Assembly (NCBI RefSeq): GCF_051967035.1
Contig: NZ_JBQCKK010000003.1
Location: 62,001 to 126,000 of the forward strand
From: Brevibacillus sp051967035
GTDB taxonomy: Bacteria > Bacillota > Bacilli > Brevibacillales > Brevibacillaceae
Length of the DNA stretch: 64,000 nucleotides
Reading direction: 5' to 3'
Position numbers and translations under genes: made by a program. Below the pieces are notes generated by a model that had not been told where the DNA came from, did no database searches, and worked only from the letters and a program-made list of their open reading frames with translations. Below are positions 48,548-55,601 of the stretch, piece after piece (positions within the stretch are counted from its first letter, which is position 1; every line of letters starts with the position of its first letter).

Positions 48548-48937
48548 ATGTCTCGTCAATGGTTCCGGCAGCTTCGCTATCCCCTCATCGCACTGGCTGT
48601 GACCGTAACGCTTTTGTGGACGCATCATTACCAGCGCTTGCATACTTCGTACGCCGCTACGACGCGGACGCACACCGTCACGATCTCCAGCGCCGGATTT
48701 TTGCCCAGCCAGTTAACAGCAAGGGCTGGCGAGCGTGTCTCGTTGATGATTGTCAATGCGGATACACGCCCGCACAACCTCGCCATTCGCGATCTGAACC
48801 TGTCCTCGACAGAGCTGAAGCCCACACAGTCTACGATGCTGCAGTTTTCTGCCGATAAAAAAGGGCGCTTTTTCTTTGTCTCGGACGCCCCCGGCTACCC
48901 GGAGAGCGGCTATCAGGGCATGCTTGTCATTGAATAG
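48548..48937 (+). CDS. Membrane-anchored cupredoxin-like protein
   Basis: A 129-residue protein: one N-terminal transmembrane helix (YPLIALAVTVTLLWTHHY) and an extracytoplasmic cupredoxin-type domain, HTVTISSAGFLPSQLTARAG, NADTRPHNLAIRDLNL and FFFVSDAPGYPESGYQGMLV. The His of RPHNLAI matches the first copper ligand, and Met in YQGM the last; the Cys/His ligands that normally come from FxCxxPxH are replaced (VSDAPGYP), so a classic blue copper site is unlikely. GGAG lies 11 bases before the ATG. Its stop overlaps the MFS stop on the other strand by 11 bp. Confidence 0.72.
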   Translation: MSRQWFRQLRYPLIALAVTVTLLWTHHYQRLHTSYAATTRTHTVTISSAGFLPSQLTARAGERVSLMIVNADTRPHNLAIRDLNLSSTELKPTQSTMLQFSADKKGRFFFVSDAPGYPESGYQGMLVIE

Positions 48938-50150
48938 CGTCGCTCTTTTCGTCGGGAGCAGGTTGCTTCCACGGCCCGTACGCAATCAAAGCAAGCGGGA
49001 TAATCCCGATCACCGTAATGATTCCAAAGAACAAATAAATGCCCAGCGTCGAAAAGGAATCTTTGATCCAGCCAGCGGCCAGGTTGCACAGCATCGTTCC
49101 AAGCCCGCCTCCCACCGACAAGAAGATGGCCAGCGCCGTCACCTGGAGAGAGGCGGGCGTATTTTCGCGCACAAACTGGGCCGCCGTAGCCAAATAAAAG
49201 CCGACAGAGATGCCCTGAATGAAAAACAGGGCGATGACCAGCGTCGTACTGGGTGCCGAGCTGTACCAGAGCCAGCGTGCCGCCCCGAATACAGCCGCGA
49301 GCAAAAGCGTCAGCTCCAGACCCCACTTCCGGACAAAGAAACCCGCCAGCTTCATAAACGGCGCTTCACTCCCCGCAAACAACAGAAAAGCCAGCCCGAC
49401 CCCTGCCACCGAGCCGCCAATCTCCTGATAAAACAACGAAAACCAGATATTGTTGGCATTCACGGCACCAAGCACGAAAAAGGACGCCAGCAAAAAAAGC
49501 AGGTAGCGCGGAATCCGCAGCAAATCCCGCATGCCAGCCAGCATGCCGACGCGAAACCGCGGGGTCTCCTGGGATGATTCGTCTGGCACCCGCAACAGAA
49601 ACAGCGTGGCGACCAACAGGGCGAGACAGTAGGAGTAAAACAGGACGGATGGCCCCCACTGTTCGACCAACAGCCCTGTCACAAAGGCGGCAATCGCAAA
49701 GCCCACCGCGCCCCATAACCGGATATCGCCAAATTGCAGGCCGTGGTTTTTGGCGTAGCCCAACGCCAGGCTGTCTGAAATCGGAGTAACGGCGCTTTGG
49801 AAAAACGAAAGAATCATAGAGAGCAAGAAGACAACAGCGAAGGCAGAGACACCGATGAAGAAAAGTCCAAGCAGTCCGGAAGCGACAAGTGTCAGAATCA
49901 AGATTGTTTTGCGAATTTGAAAGCGGTCACAAAAGACTCCCCACATCGGCTGGGCGACAATCGACACAACGGGAGCGACAGCGCTAATCAAGCCGATCTG
50001 GGTGCCTGTAAGCGAAATCGAGTTGTAATACTGTGTAATCAGCGGAGAAAACGCACCAAACCCGTAGTAAACAAAAAGATAAAGGGCGCACAGACTGAAG
50101 TATCTTCCGCCGGCGCCCGAAAATCCCATACCGGAATGTGATCCTGGCAT
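48927..50150 (-). CDS. MFS transporter
   Basis: A 407-residue 12-helix major facilitator protein of the MFS_1-like/nucleoside-proton symporter-related group. LYLFVYYGFGAFSPLITQYY opens it, QPMWGVFCDRFQIRKTILIL is motif A, and DIRLWGAVGFAIAAF is the characteristic helix-5 stretch. Substrate unknown. AGGAG lies 6 bases before the ATG. It starts 9 bp after the ispH stop, so it is cotranscribed with ispH. Its last codons overlap the 3' end of the convergent cupredoxin-like gene. Confidence 0.88.
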   Translation of the reverse strand: MPGSHSGMGFSGAGGRYFSLCALYLFVYYGFGAFSPLITQYYNSISLTGTQIGLISAVAPVVSIVAQPMWGVFCDRFQIRKTILILTLVASGLLGLFFIGVSAFAVVFLLSMILSFFQSAVTPISDSLALGYAKNHGLQFGDIRLWGAVGFAIAAFVTGLLVEQWGPSVLFYSYCLALLVATLFLLRVPDESSQETPRFRVGMLAGMRDLLRIPRYLLFLLASFFVLGAVNANNIWFSLFYQEIGGSVAGVGLAFLLFAGSEAPFMKLAGFFVRKWGLELTLLLAAVFGAARWLWYSSAPSTTLVIALFFIQGISVGFYLATAAQFVRENTPASLQVTALAIFLSVGGGLGTMLCNLAAGWIKDSFSTLGIYLFFGIITVIGIIPLALIAYGPWKQPAPDEKSDAIQ

Positions 50151-50159
50151 ATTGTTCTC

Positions 50160-51095
50160 CTATTTCACCCTCGGCAATATTTTCTCCATGTCGACGGTTC
50201 GTTTTTTCTCCCAGGTAGCCGGGTTGAACTCATCAAATTGCTCCAGGAAAGCAATCACTTCTTTGGTCAAAGGCGTTGGCGTGGATGCGCCGGACGTAAC
50301 CGCCACGTTTCTTTTTCCGCGCAGCCACTCGATGTCCAGCTCAGACAAATCTGCGATGCGATAGGACGGCACATTCGCGATCTCTTCCGACACCTGCGCC
50401 AGACGGTTGGAGTTGTTGCTGCGCGGGTCACCCACGACGATACACAGGTCTGCTTCCCCTGCCTGCGTGGCGACTGCTTCCTGGCGAACCTGTGTGGCCA
50501 GACAAATTTCGTTGTGCACCTCTGCCGCGGGGAAACGCTGCATGATGGCATCCATCAAGTGCTTGACATCCCACTGGCTCATCGTCGTCTGGTTGGTGAC
50601 AATCAGCTTTTCGCTCGGCACATCGAGCGCGTCCAGCTCTTCCAGATTTTGCACGAGATGCACGCGATCCGGCGCGATGCCGACTGCTCCCTCCGGCTCC
50701 GGATGTCCTTTTTTCCCGATGTAGATCACATGATAGCCATCGGCGATTTTTTCACGGATCAGGTCGTGTGTCTTGGTGACGTCCGGGCAGGTCGCGTCCA
50801 CGATCGTCAAGCCTTTGTCCCGCGCTTTTTTCCGCACCTCCGGAGAGACGCCGTGGGCGGTGAAGATGACGGTTCCCTCGTTCACCTGGTCCAGGAGAGC
50901 CAGCCGATCTTCTCCATCCAATGTTTTAATGCCTTGTTTTTCAAACGCCTCGACGACGTGGGCATTGTGGACAATCATGCCCAAAATGTGAATCGGGCGA
51001 GGAAGGTCAACGTTTTGCGCTGCACGCAGTGCCAACACCATGGCATCGACAACACCGTAGCAATAACCGCGGGGGGAAATCTTGATGACTTCCAT
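50160..51095 (-). CDS. ispH: 4-hydroxy-3-methylbut-2-enyl diphosphate reductase
   Basis: A 311-residue iron-sulfur enzyme, the last step of the MEP isoprenoid pathway. The three Cys that hold the [4Fe-4S] cluster are seen at Cys12 (RGYCYGVVDA), Cys103 (DATCPDVTKTH) and Cys198 (NEICLATQVRQEA). HNAHVVEAF, FTAHGVSPEV and KKGHPEPEG hold the conserved His and Glu residues; VTSGASTPTPLTKEVIAFLE is near the C terminus. It is the first gene of an operon with an MFS gene. Length matches the family. Confidence 0.95.
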   Translation of the reverse strand: MEVIKISPRGYCYGVVDAMVLALRAAQNVDLPRPIHILGMIVHNAHVVEAFEKQGIKTLDGEDRLALLDQVNEGTVIFTAHGVSPEVRKKARDKGLTIVDATCPDVTKTHDLIREKIADGYHVIYIGKKGHPEPEGAVGIAPDRVHLVQNLEELDALDVPSEKLIVTNQTTMSQWDVKHLMDAIMQRFPAAEVHNEICLATQVRQEAVATQAGEADLCIVVGDPRSNNSNRLAQVSEEIANVPSYRIADLSELDIEWLRGKRNVAVTSGASTPTPLTKEVIAFLEQFDEFNPATWEKKRTVDMEKILPRVK

Positions 51096-51142
51096 CTGTA
51101 CCCCTCCTACATTTCTAATGACGTTTCGCCCCTTATTATACC

Positions 51143-52072
51143 TTATTTCCCTGCTTCCCGCTTCTGTTCGTAAACCTTCAGATTATTGTAGACAACTTTC
51201 AACAGCGGCGTGGACAACCCTCTTTGTTCCGCGCGCTCCAGGAGGTAGCCCTGCAGATGGTCGGCCTCGACCGGAAGTCCTTTTTCCATGTCGCGCAGCA
51301 TGGACGATTTCGTTTGCGGGGGCTGGTTTCGGAAGGTTTCCATTTGCTTTTCGACGATATCCGGCTTGATCGGCGCTTCCAGCGCCTGCATGACGGACAC
51401 GATCTCCTCCGCCAGCTGCCTGGTCAGCTCCACCCCATAGGCCGACTCGCGAATCGGACCGACAGCCGCATTCATGAGCGTGGTAATCCCGGAGAACGTC
51501 GCGATAAACAAATATTTATGCCAAGCCTCGCGCTGGATGTTGTTGCTCCCCCGCATCGTTCCGTTGATGTTGGAAAAAGCCTGCTCCAACCGCTCGACGC
51601 GCTCGCTTTTTCCGCCTTCCCACTCGCCAAACACCGCTTCGTGAATCGGACTGGTTTGCACGACATCGCCTTCCGCATTCAACGTCGTTTCAATAAAACA
51701 AAGGCCGCCAAGCACCCGTTCACGTCCAAAGCGATCCCATAGCGGCTCCATGTGAGCTATCCCGTTCAACAGCGGAATCACTACCGTGGAGTCTCCGACA
51801 TAAGGGGCAATCGCATCGATGCTCTCTGTCAGCGTGTACGCTTTGTTGGACAACAGAACGACATCGAACGGGCCTGACGCCTCGCCCGCCCGGATGATCT
51901 GCGGACGCTCCAGATGCAGGTCGCCATGAATGCTCTGCACCCGCAGGCCCCGCTCCTGCAGTTGTCTGTATCTACGTTCACGCACCAGAAACGTTACATC
52001 GACACCCGATTCCGCCAGTCTGCCGCCAAAATAACCGCCGATTCCTCCTGCCCCAAGAACCAGTACCTTCAT
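51143..52072 (-). CDS. panE: 2-dehydropantoate 2-reductase (ketopantoate reductase)
   Basis: A 309-residue NADPH-dependent reductase of the ApbA/PanE family, forming pantoate for coenzyme A synthesis. KVLVLGAGGIGGYFGGRLAE is the nucleotide-binding loop; VVLLSNKAYTL holds the conserved Lys region, LLNGIAHMEPLWDRFG the Asn, and GYLLERAEQRGLSTPLLKVV the C-terminal dimer and substrate part. The start at ATG 52072 was chosen for GGAGG 9-10 bases upstream; in-frame codons before it extend into the glnA promoter. Bacilli have several such reductases (panE, ylbQ), so the substrate is probable, not proven. Confidence 0.87.
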   Translation of the reverse strand: MKVLVLGAGGIGGYFGGRLAESGVDVTFLVRERRYRQLQERGLRVQSIHGDLHLERPQIIRAGEASGPFDVVLLSNKAYTLTESIDAIAPYVGDSTVVIPLLNGIAHMEPLWDRFGRERVLGGLCFIETTLNAEGDVVQTSPIHEAVFGEWEGGKSERVERLEQAFSNINGTMRGSNNIQREAWHKYLFIATFSGITTLMNAAVGPIRESAYGVELTRQLAEEIVSVMQALEAPIKPDIVEKQMETFRNQPPQTKSSMLRDMEKGLPVEADHLQGYLLERAEQRGLSTPLLKVVYNNLKVYEQKREAGK

Positions 52073-52155
52073 CCAACGATCGCCTCCGCATGTATTCATA
52101 ATCGTTCGTCTATATTCTACAGAATGGGAACCAATTTCTGAACCCCACAATATCA

Positions 52156-52172
52156 TGTTAGAAAAACTAACA
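52156..52172. promoter_or_regulatory. GlnR/TnrA operator upstream of glnA
   Basis: TGTTAGAAAAACTAACA is an exact match to the B. subtilis GlnR/TnrA consensus TGTNA-N7-TNACA and a perfect inverted repeat. Its centre is about 64 bp upstream of the predicted glnA start of transcription and 20 bp before the -35. It could serve glnA and, less likely, the divergent panE. Confidence 0.88.
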
Positions 52173-52191
52173 TTTGGAGTAAGAAAACCTC

Positions 52192-52221
52192 TTGACGAAC
52201 ATTGTCTGTTGTAGCTATAAT
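52192..52221 (+). promoter_or_regulatory. Promoter of glnA
   Basis: TTGACG, 18-bp spacer, TATAAT (perfect -10), giving a leader of about 72 nt before the TTG start. Confidence 0.8.
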
Positions 52222-52299
52222 TCGAAATATAGAAATTCACTAAAACACGAACGATTAATATTCAAATACGAAAATATTTCGCGAATGGAGTGGGTTGTT

Positions 52300-53718
52300 T
52301 TGGATATGAAAACGGTCTTGTCCACCATCGAGGCAGAAAAAGTAGAATATGTGGACTTCCGCATTGTCGATTTGCTCGGTCGTCAGCACCATGTTACCAT
52401 CCCTGCTTACGCAGTAGATGAAGGCACCTTCCGCAACGGCGTTGCCTTCGACGGCTCCAGCCTCATCGGCTACAAATCCATCGAAGAGAGCGACATGGTC
52501 GCCATGCCTGATCCTTCCACCGCATTTCTCGATCCGTTCGTGGAAGCCAAAACCATGAACATCCTCTGCAACATTGTCAATCCGGACAACACCCCATACA
52601 CACGCGACCCGCGCAGCATTGCCCTCAAGGCAGAGGCGTATCTGCAACAAACCGGACTGGCTACCGCTGCTTACTTCGGACCGGAAGCGGAATTTTTCCT
52701 GTTCGACAGCGTGCGCTACGACTCCGGTCCGTCCGGCTCCTACTTCCACATCGACTCCGAGGAAGCGTTCTGGAATACCGGAAAAGAAGGACACAACCTG
52801 GGCTACAAAGTGCGCAACAAAGGCGGGTACTTCCCTGTACAGCCAACTGATTCGCAAATGGACATCCGCAACGAAATGTGTACCCTGATGACCAAAGCCG
52901 GGCTGCACGTAGAACGTCATCACCACGAAGTAGCGACTGCCGGTCAAGGCGAGATCAACTTCCGCTTCGACACCTTGACTCGCACCGCAGACAACCTGCT
53001 TTTGTTCAAATACATTGTGCGCAACGTAGCGGCAAAACACGGCAAAACAGCGACCTTCATGCCGAAGCCAATCGTTGGAGACAACGGTTCCGGCATGCAC
53101 GTTCACCAAAGTCTGTTCAACGGCGATACTCCGCTGTTCTATGAACAAGGCGGCTACGCCAACCTGAGCGAGACAGCGCTCCACTACATCGGCGGCATTT
53201 TGCACCACGCTCCTGCCCTGATCGCGCTGACCAACCCGAGCACCAACTCGTTCAAACGTCTGGTTCCAGGCTACGAAGCGCCTGTCAATCTGGTTTTCTC
53301 CAAAGGAAACCGCTCTGCTGCCGTACGGATTCCTGTCGCCGCTGTAACGCCAAAAGCGTCCCGGATCGAATTCCGCACGCCAGACTCCACCGCGAACCCT
53401 TACCTGGCCTTCGCTGCCATGCTGATGGCTGGCCTGGACGGCATCAAGCGCAAGCTCGACCCGCGTGAGCTCGGCTACGGCCCGCTGGATCGCAACATTT
53501 ACGATCTGTCCGACGCGGAAAAGCATGAAATCAAGCGCGCTCCCGGCTCCCTGGAGGAAGCTCTGACAGCCCTCGAACAAGACCACGCTTTCCTGCTCGA
53601 AGGCGGCGTCTTCAACAAGGAAGTCATCGAAAACTGGATTGCCTTAAAACGCGGAGATATTCAACAAGTGGAGCGGACTGTGAATCCGAAAGAGTTTGAG
53701 TTGTATTACGATCTGTAA
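52300..53718 (+). CDS. glnA: Glutamine synthetase, GSI-beta type
   Basis: A 472-residue type I glutamine synthetase that makes glutamine from glutamate, ammonia and ATP as a dodecamer. GPEAEFFLFDSVRYDSGPSG, HHHEVATAGQGEIN, MPKPIVGDNGSGMHVH, LVPGYEAPVNLV and NPKEFELYY are conserved. It has the extra segment after EFFLFD and the long C terminus of the GSI-beta (E. coli) form, not the 444-residue Bacillus GSI-alpha form. Tyr401 in RNIYDLSDAEK aligns with the adenylylated Tyr of E. coli, and the B. subtilis feedback Arg62 position is Ser (YKSIEESD). GGAG lies 9 bases before the TTG start; ATG two codons later is the alternative. Confidence 0.95.
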   Translation: MDMKTVLSTIEAEKVEYVDFRIVDLLGRQHHVTIPAYAVDEGTFRNGVAFDGSSLIGYKSIEESDMVAMPDPSTAFLDPFVEAKTMNILCNIVNPDNTPYTRDPRSIALKAEAYLQQTGLATAAYFGPEAEFFLFDSVRYDSGPSGSYFHIDSEEAFWNTGKEGHNLGYKVRNKGGYFPVQPTDSQMDIRNEMCTLMTKAGLHVERHHHEVATAGQGEINFRFDTLTRTADNLLLFKYIVRNVAAKHGKTATFMPKPIVGDNGSGMHVHQSLFNGDTPLFYEQGGYANLSETALHYIGGILHHAPALIALTNPSTNSFKRLVPGYEAPVNLVFSKGNRSAAVRIPVAAVTPKASRIEFRTPDSTANPYLAFAAMLMAGLDGIKRKLDPRELGYGPLDRNIYDLSDAEKHEIKRAPGSLEEALTALEQDHAFLLEGGVFNKEVIENWIALKRGDIQQVERTVNPKEFELYYDL

Positions 53719-53733
53719 GCCTAGAAAAAAATC

Positions 53734-53768
53734 AAACTGCCGACGAAGCAACTGTCGGCAGTTTTTCT
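53734..53768 (+). terminator. Terminator of glnA
   Basis: AAACTGCCGAC (53734-53744) with GTCGGCAGTTT (53754-53764) and a T-run, 16 bp after the stop. Confidence 0.9.
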
Positions 53769-53904
53769 TTTGTCTGATCTTGTTGGCTCTGGCCTCTCTA
53801 CAGACATCCACCTACGAACACTGGCGAACAGGCGCATCATCAAGAAGAATCGTGTTACATGGCCATGAAGGTTCGTCCAATCACTTCGACTAGCCTTGCG
53901 TACA

Positions 53905-53913
53905 CATAGAGTA
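53905..53913 (+). promoter_or_regulatory. Possible sigma-K-like -10 before the Arg/Cys-rich microprotein
   Basis: CATAGAGTA fits the CATANNNTA pattern of late mother-cell (sigma-K) promoters. The -35 is not clear. It is about 26 bp before the ATG of the microprotein, so the untranslated leader would be short. This is suggestive only. Confidence 0.3.
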
Positions 53914-53938
53914 TGCAACAAAAGGAGGAGGTGGAGTC

Positions 53939-54031
53939 ATGTCCTGTTTCTTTCGCCGCCGCTGTGGCTGCGGTCGTCGTCGTCGCTTCGGCTGTGGTTG
54001 CCGTCGTCGTCGCTGTCGCCGCTTCTTTTAG
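53939..54031 (+). CDS. Arg/Cys-rich 30-residue microprotein
   Basis: A very short frame of 30 codons with an unusually strong ribosome binding site (AAAGGAGGAGGTGG ahead of the ATG). The product is M-S-C-F-F, then three Arg, C-G-C-G, four Arg, F-G-C-G-C, four Arg, C, two Arg and F-F. It has 13 Arg, 6 Cys, 5 Phe and 4 Gly. The spaced CGC and CGC pairs could bind metal or form disulfides, and the Arg blocks could bind DNA, RNA or wall polymers; it resembles protamine-like or spore-coat small proteins. Repeated CGT codons make a simple-sequence pattern. A terminator lies 14 bp downstream, so it is a complete transcription unit. Unknown function. Confidence 0.72.
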   Translation: MSCFFRRRCGCGRRRRFGCGCRRRRCRRFF

Positions 54032-54044
54032 GTAAGGGGAGCCT

Positions 54045-54085
54045 GATACCGTCCGAACGCAACATGCGGGCGGTGTCTTTTTTTT
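54045..54085 (+). terminator. Terminator of the Arg/Cys-rich microprotein gene
   Basis: GATACCGTCCG with CGGGCGGTGTC (two G-U pairs), 11-base loop, then eight T. Confidence 0.85.
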
Positions 54086-54293
54086 GCCCGCATGACCCGC
54101 GGCGATTTTTGGCGTCTCCAGACCGCCCCCATCGGACGTAACCCGTTTATCCGTCCTAAGCAGCTTGCGCGAAGATGCGGAGGGACTGCTTCACGTTGTG
54201 TCACAAGCGGCAGGGCTAGCGGAAAGCGTGACGGTCCCAGACACCCAAGCATAAGATGCAAGGGCGGATATCCTACGGAAATGAGGCTGGAAA

Positions 54294-54443
54294 ATGAAGC
54301 AGAACAATGGTTTTTCTGCGGAAGATCTGGCGTTGATGGCGGCCGTTCTGGTCCTGTTGGGCGATTTTTTGGCCTTTTTGTCCATCCTGAAAGATCGACA
54401 GGAAAAGGAAGAAAAAGAAAAAGCAGAAAAGAAAGACAAATAA
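54294..54443 (+). CDS. Small membrane protein, 49 residues, with charged tail
   Basis: A 49-codon frame: a short polar start (MKQNNGFSAE), one hydrophobic helix (DLALMAAVLVLLGDFLAFLS) carrying Asp residues, then a Lys/Glu-rich tail (DRQEKEEKEKAEKKDK) that probably forms a cytoplasmic coiled helix. The ribosome binding site is weak (AGG, 7 bases before the ATG). It lies just before a bidirectional terminator and is convergent with the 54-residue protein gene. No family recognised. The 208 bp between the microprotein terminator and this gene contains no supported gene. Confidence 0.6.
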   Translation: MKQNNGFSAEDLALMAAVLVLLGDFLAFLSILKDRQEKEEKEKAEKKDK

Positions 54444-54452
54444 AAAGGAACA

Positions 54453-54488
54453 GCCCTTCTCGTCTTGTGCAGGCCGAGAAGGGCTTTT
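54453..54488. terminator. Bidirectional terminator between two small convergent genes
   Basis: GCCCTTCTCG (54453-54462) with CGAGAAGGGC (54475-54484), T-run on the plus side. On the minus side the T-run is less regular. Confidence 0.8.
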
Positions 54489-54496
54489 GGCGCGGA

Positions 54497-54661
54497 CTAC
54501 GACTTTCCCGTCAGATACTCGTCCTTCGCCTTTTTTTCCTTTTCTGCGTTTGTCATTTCTTTTTCCAGGACATTGAACATGAGCTGGTCTTTGACTTTGC
54601 CGGGGATTTCCGTTTGCTCCTCGCCAGCAAGCCCTGAGCTCATCAAGGAGTCGTGTTCCAT
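54497..54661 (-). CDS. Small acidic/Lys-rich soluble protein, 54 residues
   Basis: A 54-codon minus-strand frame with a very good ribosome binding site (TGGAGG, 7 bases before the ATG). The product is soluble: MEHDSLMSSGLAGEEQTEIP, then GKVKDQLMFNVLEKEMTN and a helical Lys/Glu tail. I do not recognise a family, although length and charge pattern recall small sporulation-associated proteins. It is convergent with the 49-residue gene and lies 85 bp downstream of the cbiO stop on the same strand. Confidence 0.6.
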   Translation of the reverse strand: MEHDSLMSSGLAGEEQTEIPGKVKDQLMFNVLEKEMTNAEKEKKAKDEYLTGKS

Positions 54662-54745
54662 CGCGATACCTCCAGAGGAATTTTGAGGTTAAGATACCCC
54701 AAAATAACCGTTGGCATGCACGCCGGGACGACCGCTTGCCTGCCT

Positions 54746-55597
54746 CTACCGGAGAACAGCCTGTCCGGCCAGGCGTTTTTTTACTTCCTCCAGCGAACAA
54801 GGAATCCGCTCGCCCGCTCCCCGTCTCCATTCAGGCGGCAACGCTTCCCATATCTCGGCGATCAGCGGCAGGCCCAAATGCAGGCTTTCCAGCATTTCTT
54901 TTCGCGCCAGCGCCTCCTGGGGCTCTCCGGCAAATACCAGTCTTCCTTCCTCCATCACGCAAATCCACTCCGCCCATTCGAAAGCGATGTCCATATCGTG
55001 GGTAGCCATCAACACGGTTGTGCCGCTTTGGTGGATGGCATCGAGCTCGCGCAGCAGTTGTTTGGTCTGGTAACGGTCGAGGTAGGCCGTAGGCTCATCC
55101 AATAGCAGCAGCTCCGGCGCAAGCACCATGACTCCGGCGAGGGCGAGACGCCGCTTTTGTCCCAGGCTGAGATGATGGATCGGAACGTCCGCAAGCTCTG
55201 TCAAGCCAAACGCATCCAGGACAGCCCGTACCTTCTCGCGGATGACGTCGTCAGGCACGTTCCGGTTGCACAGTCCGTAGGAAACATCCTCGGCCACCGT
55301 GCCGGCAATCAGTTGCTGCTCCGGGTCCTGGAAGACCAGCCCGACTTTTTGCGTCATCTCCTGCAAGGCCGCCCGTTTGTAGCTGAGCGGGGTCCCTCTC
55401 CACAGCACTTGTCCTCGCTGCGGCTGGATGATCCCATTTCCGTGCAAAAACAAAGTGGACTTGCCACAGCCGTTTCGCCCGAGCAGCGCGCATTTTTTTC
55501 CCTCCGGAATGCCCAGGGACAATCCTCTCAGGACAGGGCCAAGACCGCCTGGATAGGCGTAGTGCAAATCAACAAATTCCAACAGCCATGATGTCAA
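54746..55597 (-). CDS. cbiO: Cobalt ECF transporter ATPase CbiO
   Basis: A 283-residue ATPase of the energy-coupling factor (ECF) type. Walker A is LLGRNGCGKSTL, the Q-loop LVFQDPEQQL, the signature is the ECF-type LSLGQKRRLA, and Walker B is LLLLDEPTAYLD. It powers the CbiM-N-Q complex for cobalt import. The start at 55597 is 4 bp after the cbiQ stop. The last gene of the cbiMNQO operon, all on the minus strand under a B12 riboswitch. Confidence 0.93.
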   Translation of the reverse strand: MTSWLLEFVDLHYAYPGGLGPVLRGLSLGIPEGKKCALLGRNGCGKSTLFLHGNGIIQPQRGQVLWRGTPLSYKRAALQEMTQKVGLVFQDPEQQLIAGTVAEDVSYGLCNRNVPDDVIREKVRAVLDAFGLTELADVPIHHLSLGQKRRLALAGVMVLAPELLLLDEPTAYLDRYQTKQLLRELDAIHQSGTTVLMATHDMDIAFEWAEWICVMEEGRLVFAGEPQEALARKEMLESLHLGLPLIAEIWEALPPEWRRGAGERIPCSLEEVKKRLAGQAVLR

Positions 55598-55601
55598 CGC
55601 G

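Noticed and set aside
54001..54020. CGT trinucleotide repeat
   Set aside because: It encodes Arg in the microprotein; codon repetition explains it, not an independent repeat element.
54092..54252. Possible coding stretch between the microprotein terminator and the 49-residue gene
   Set aside because: A protein-like reading (ending E-S-V-T-V-P-D-T-Q-A-stop) exists, but it has no usable start or ribosome binding site within its open frame.
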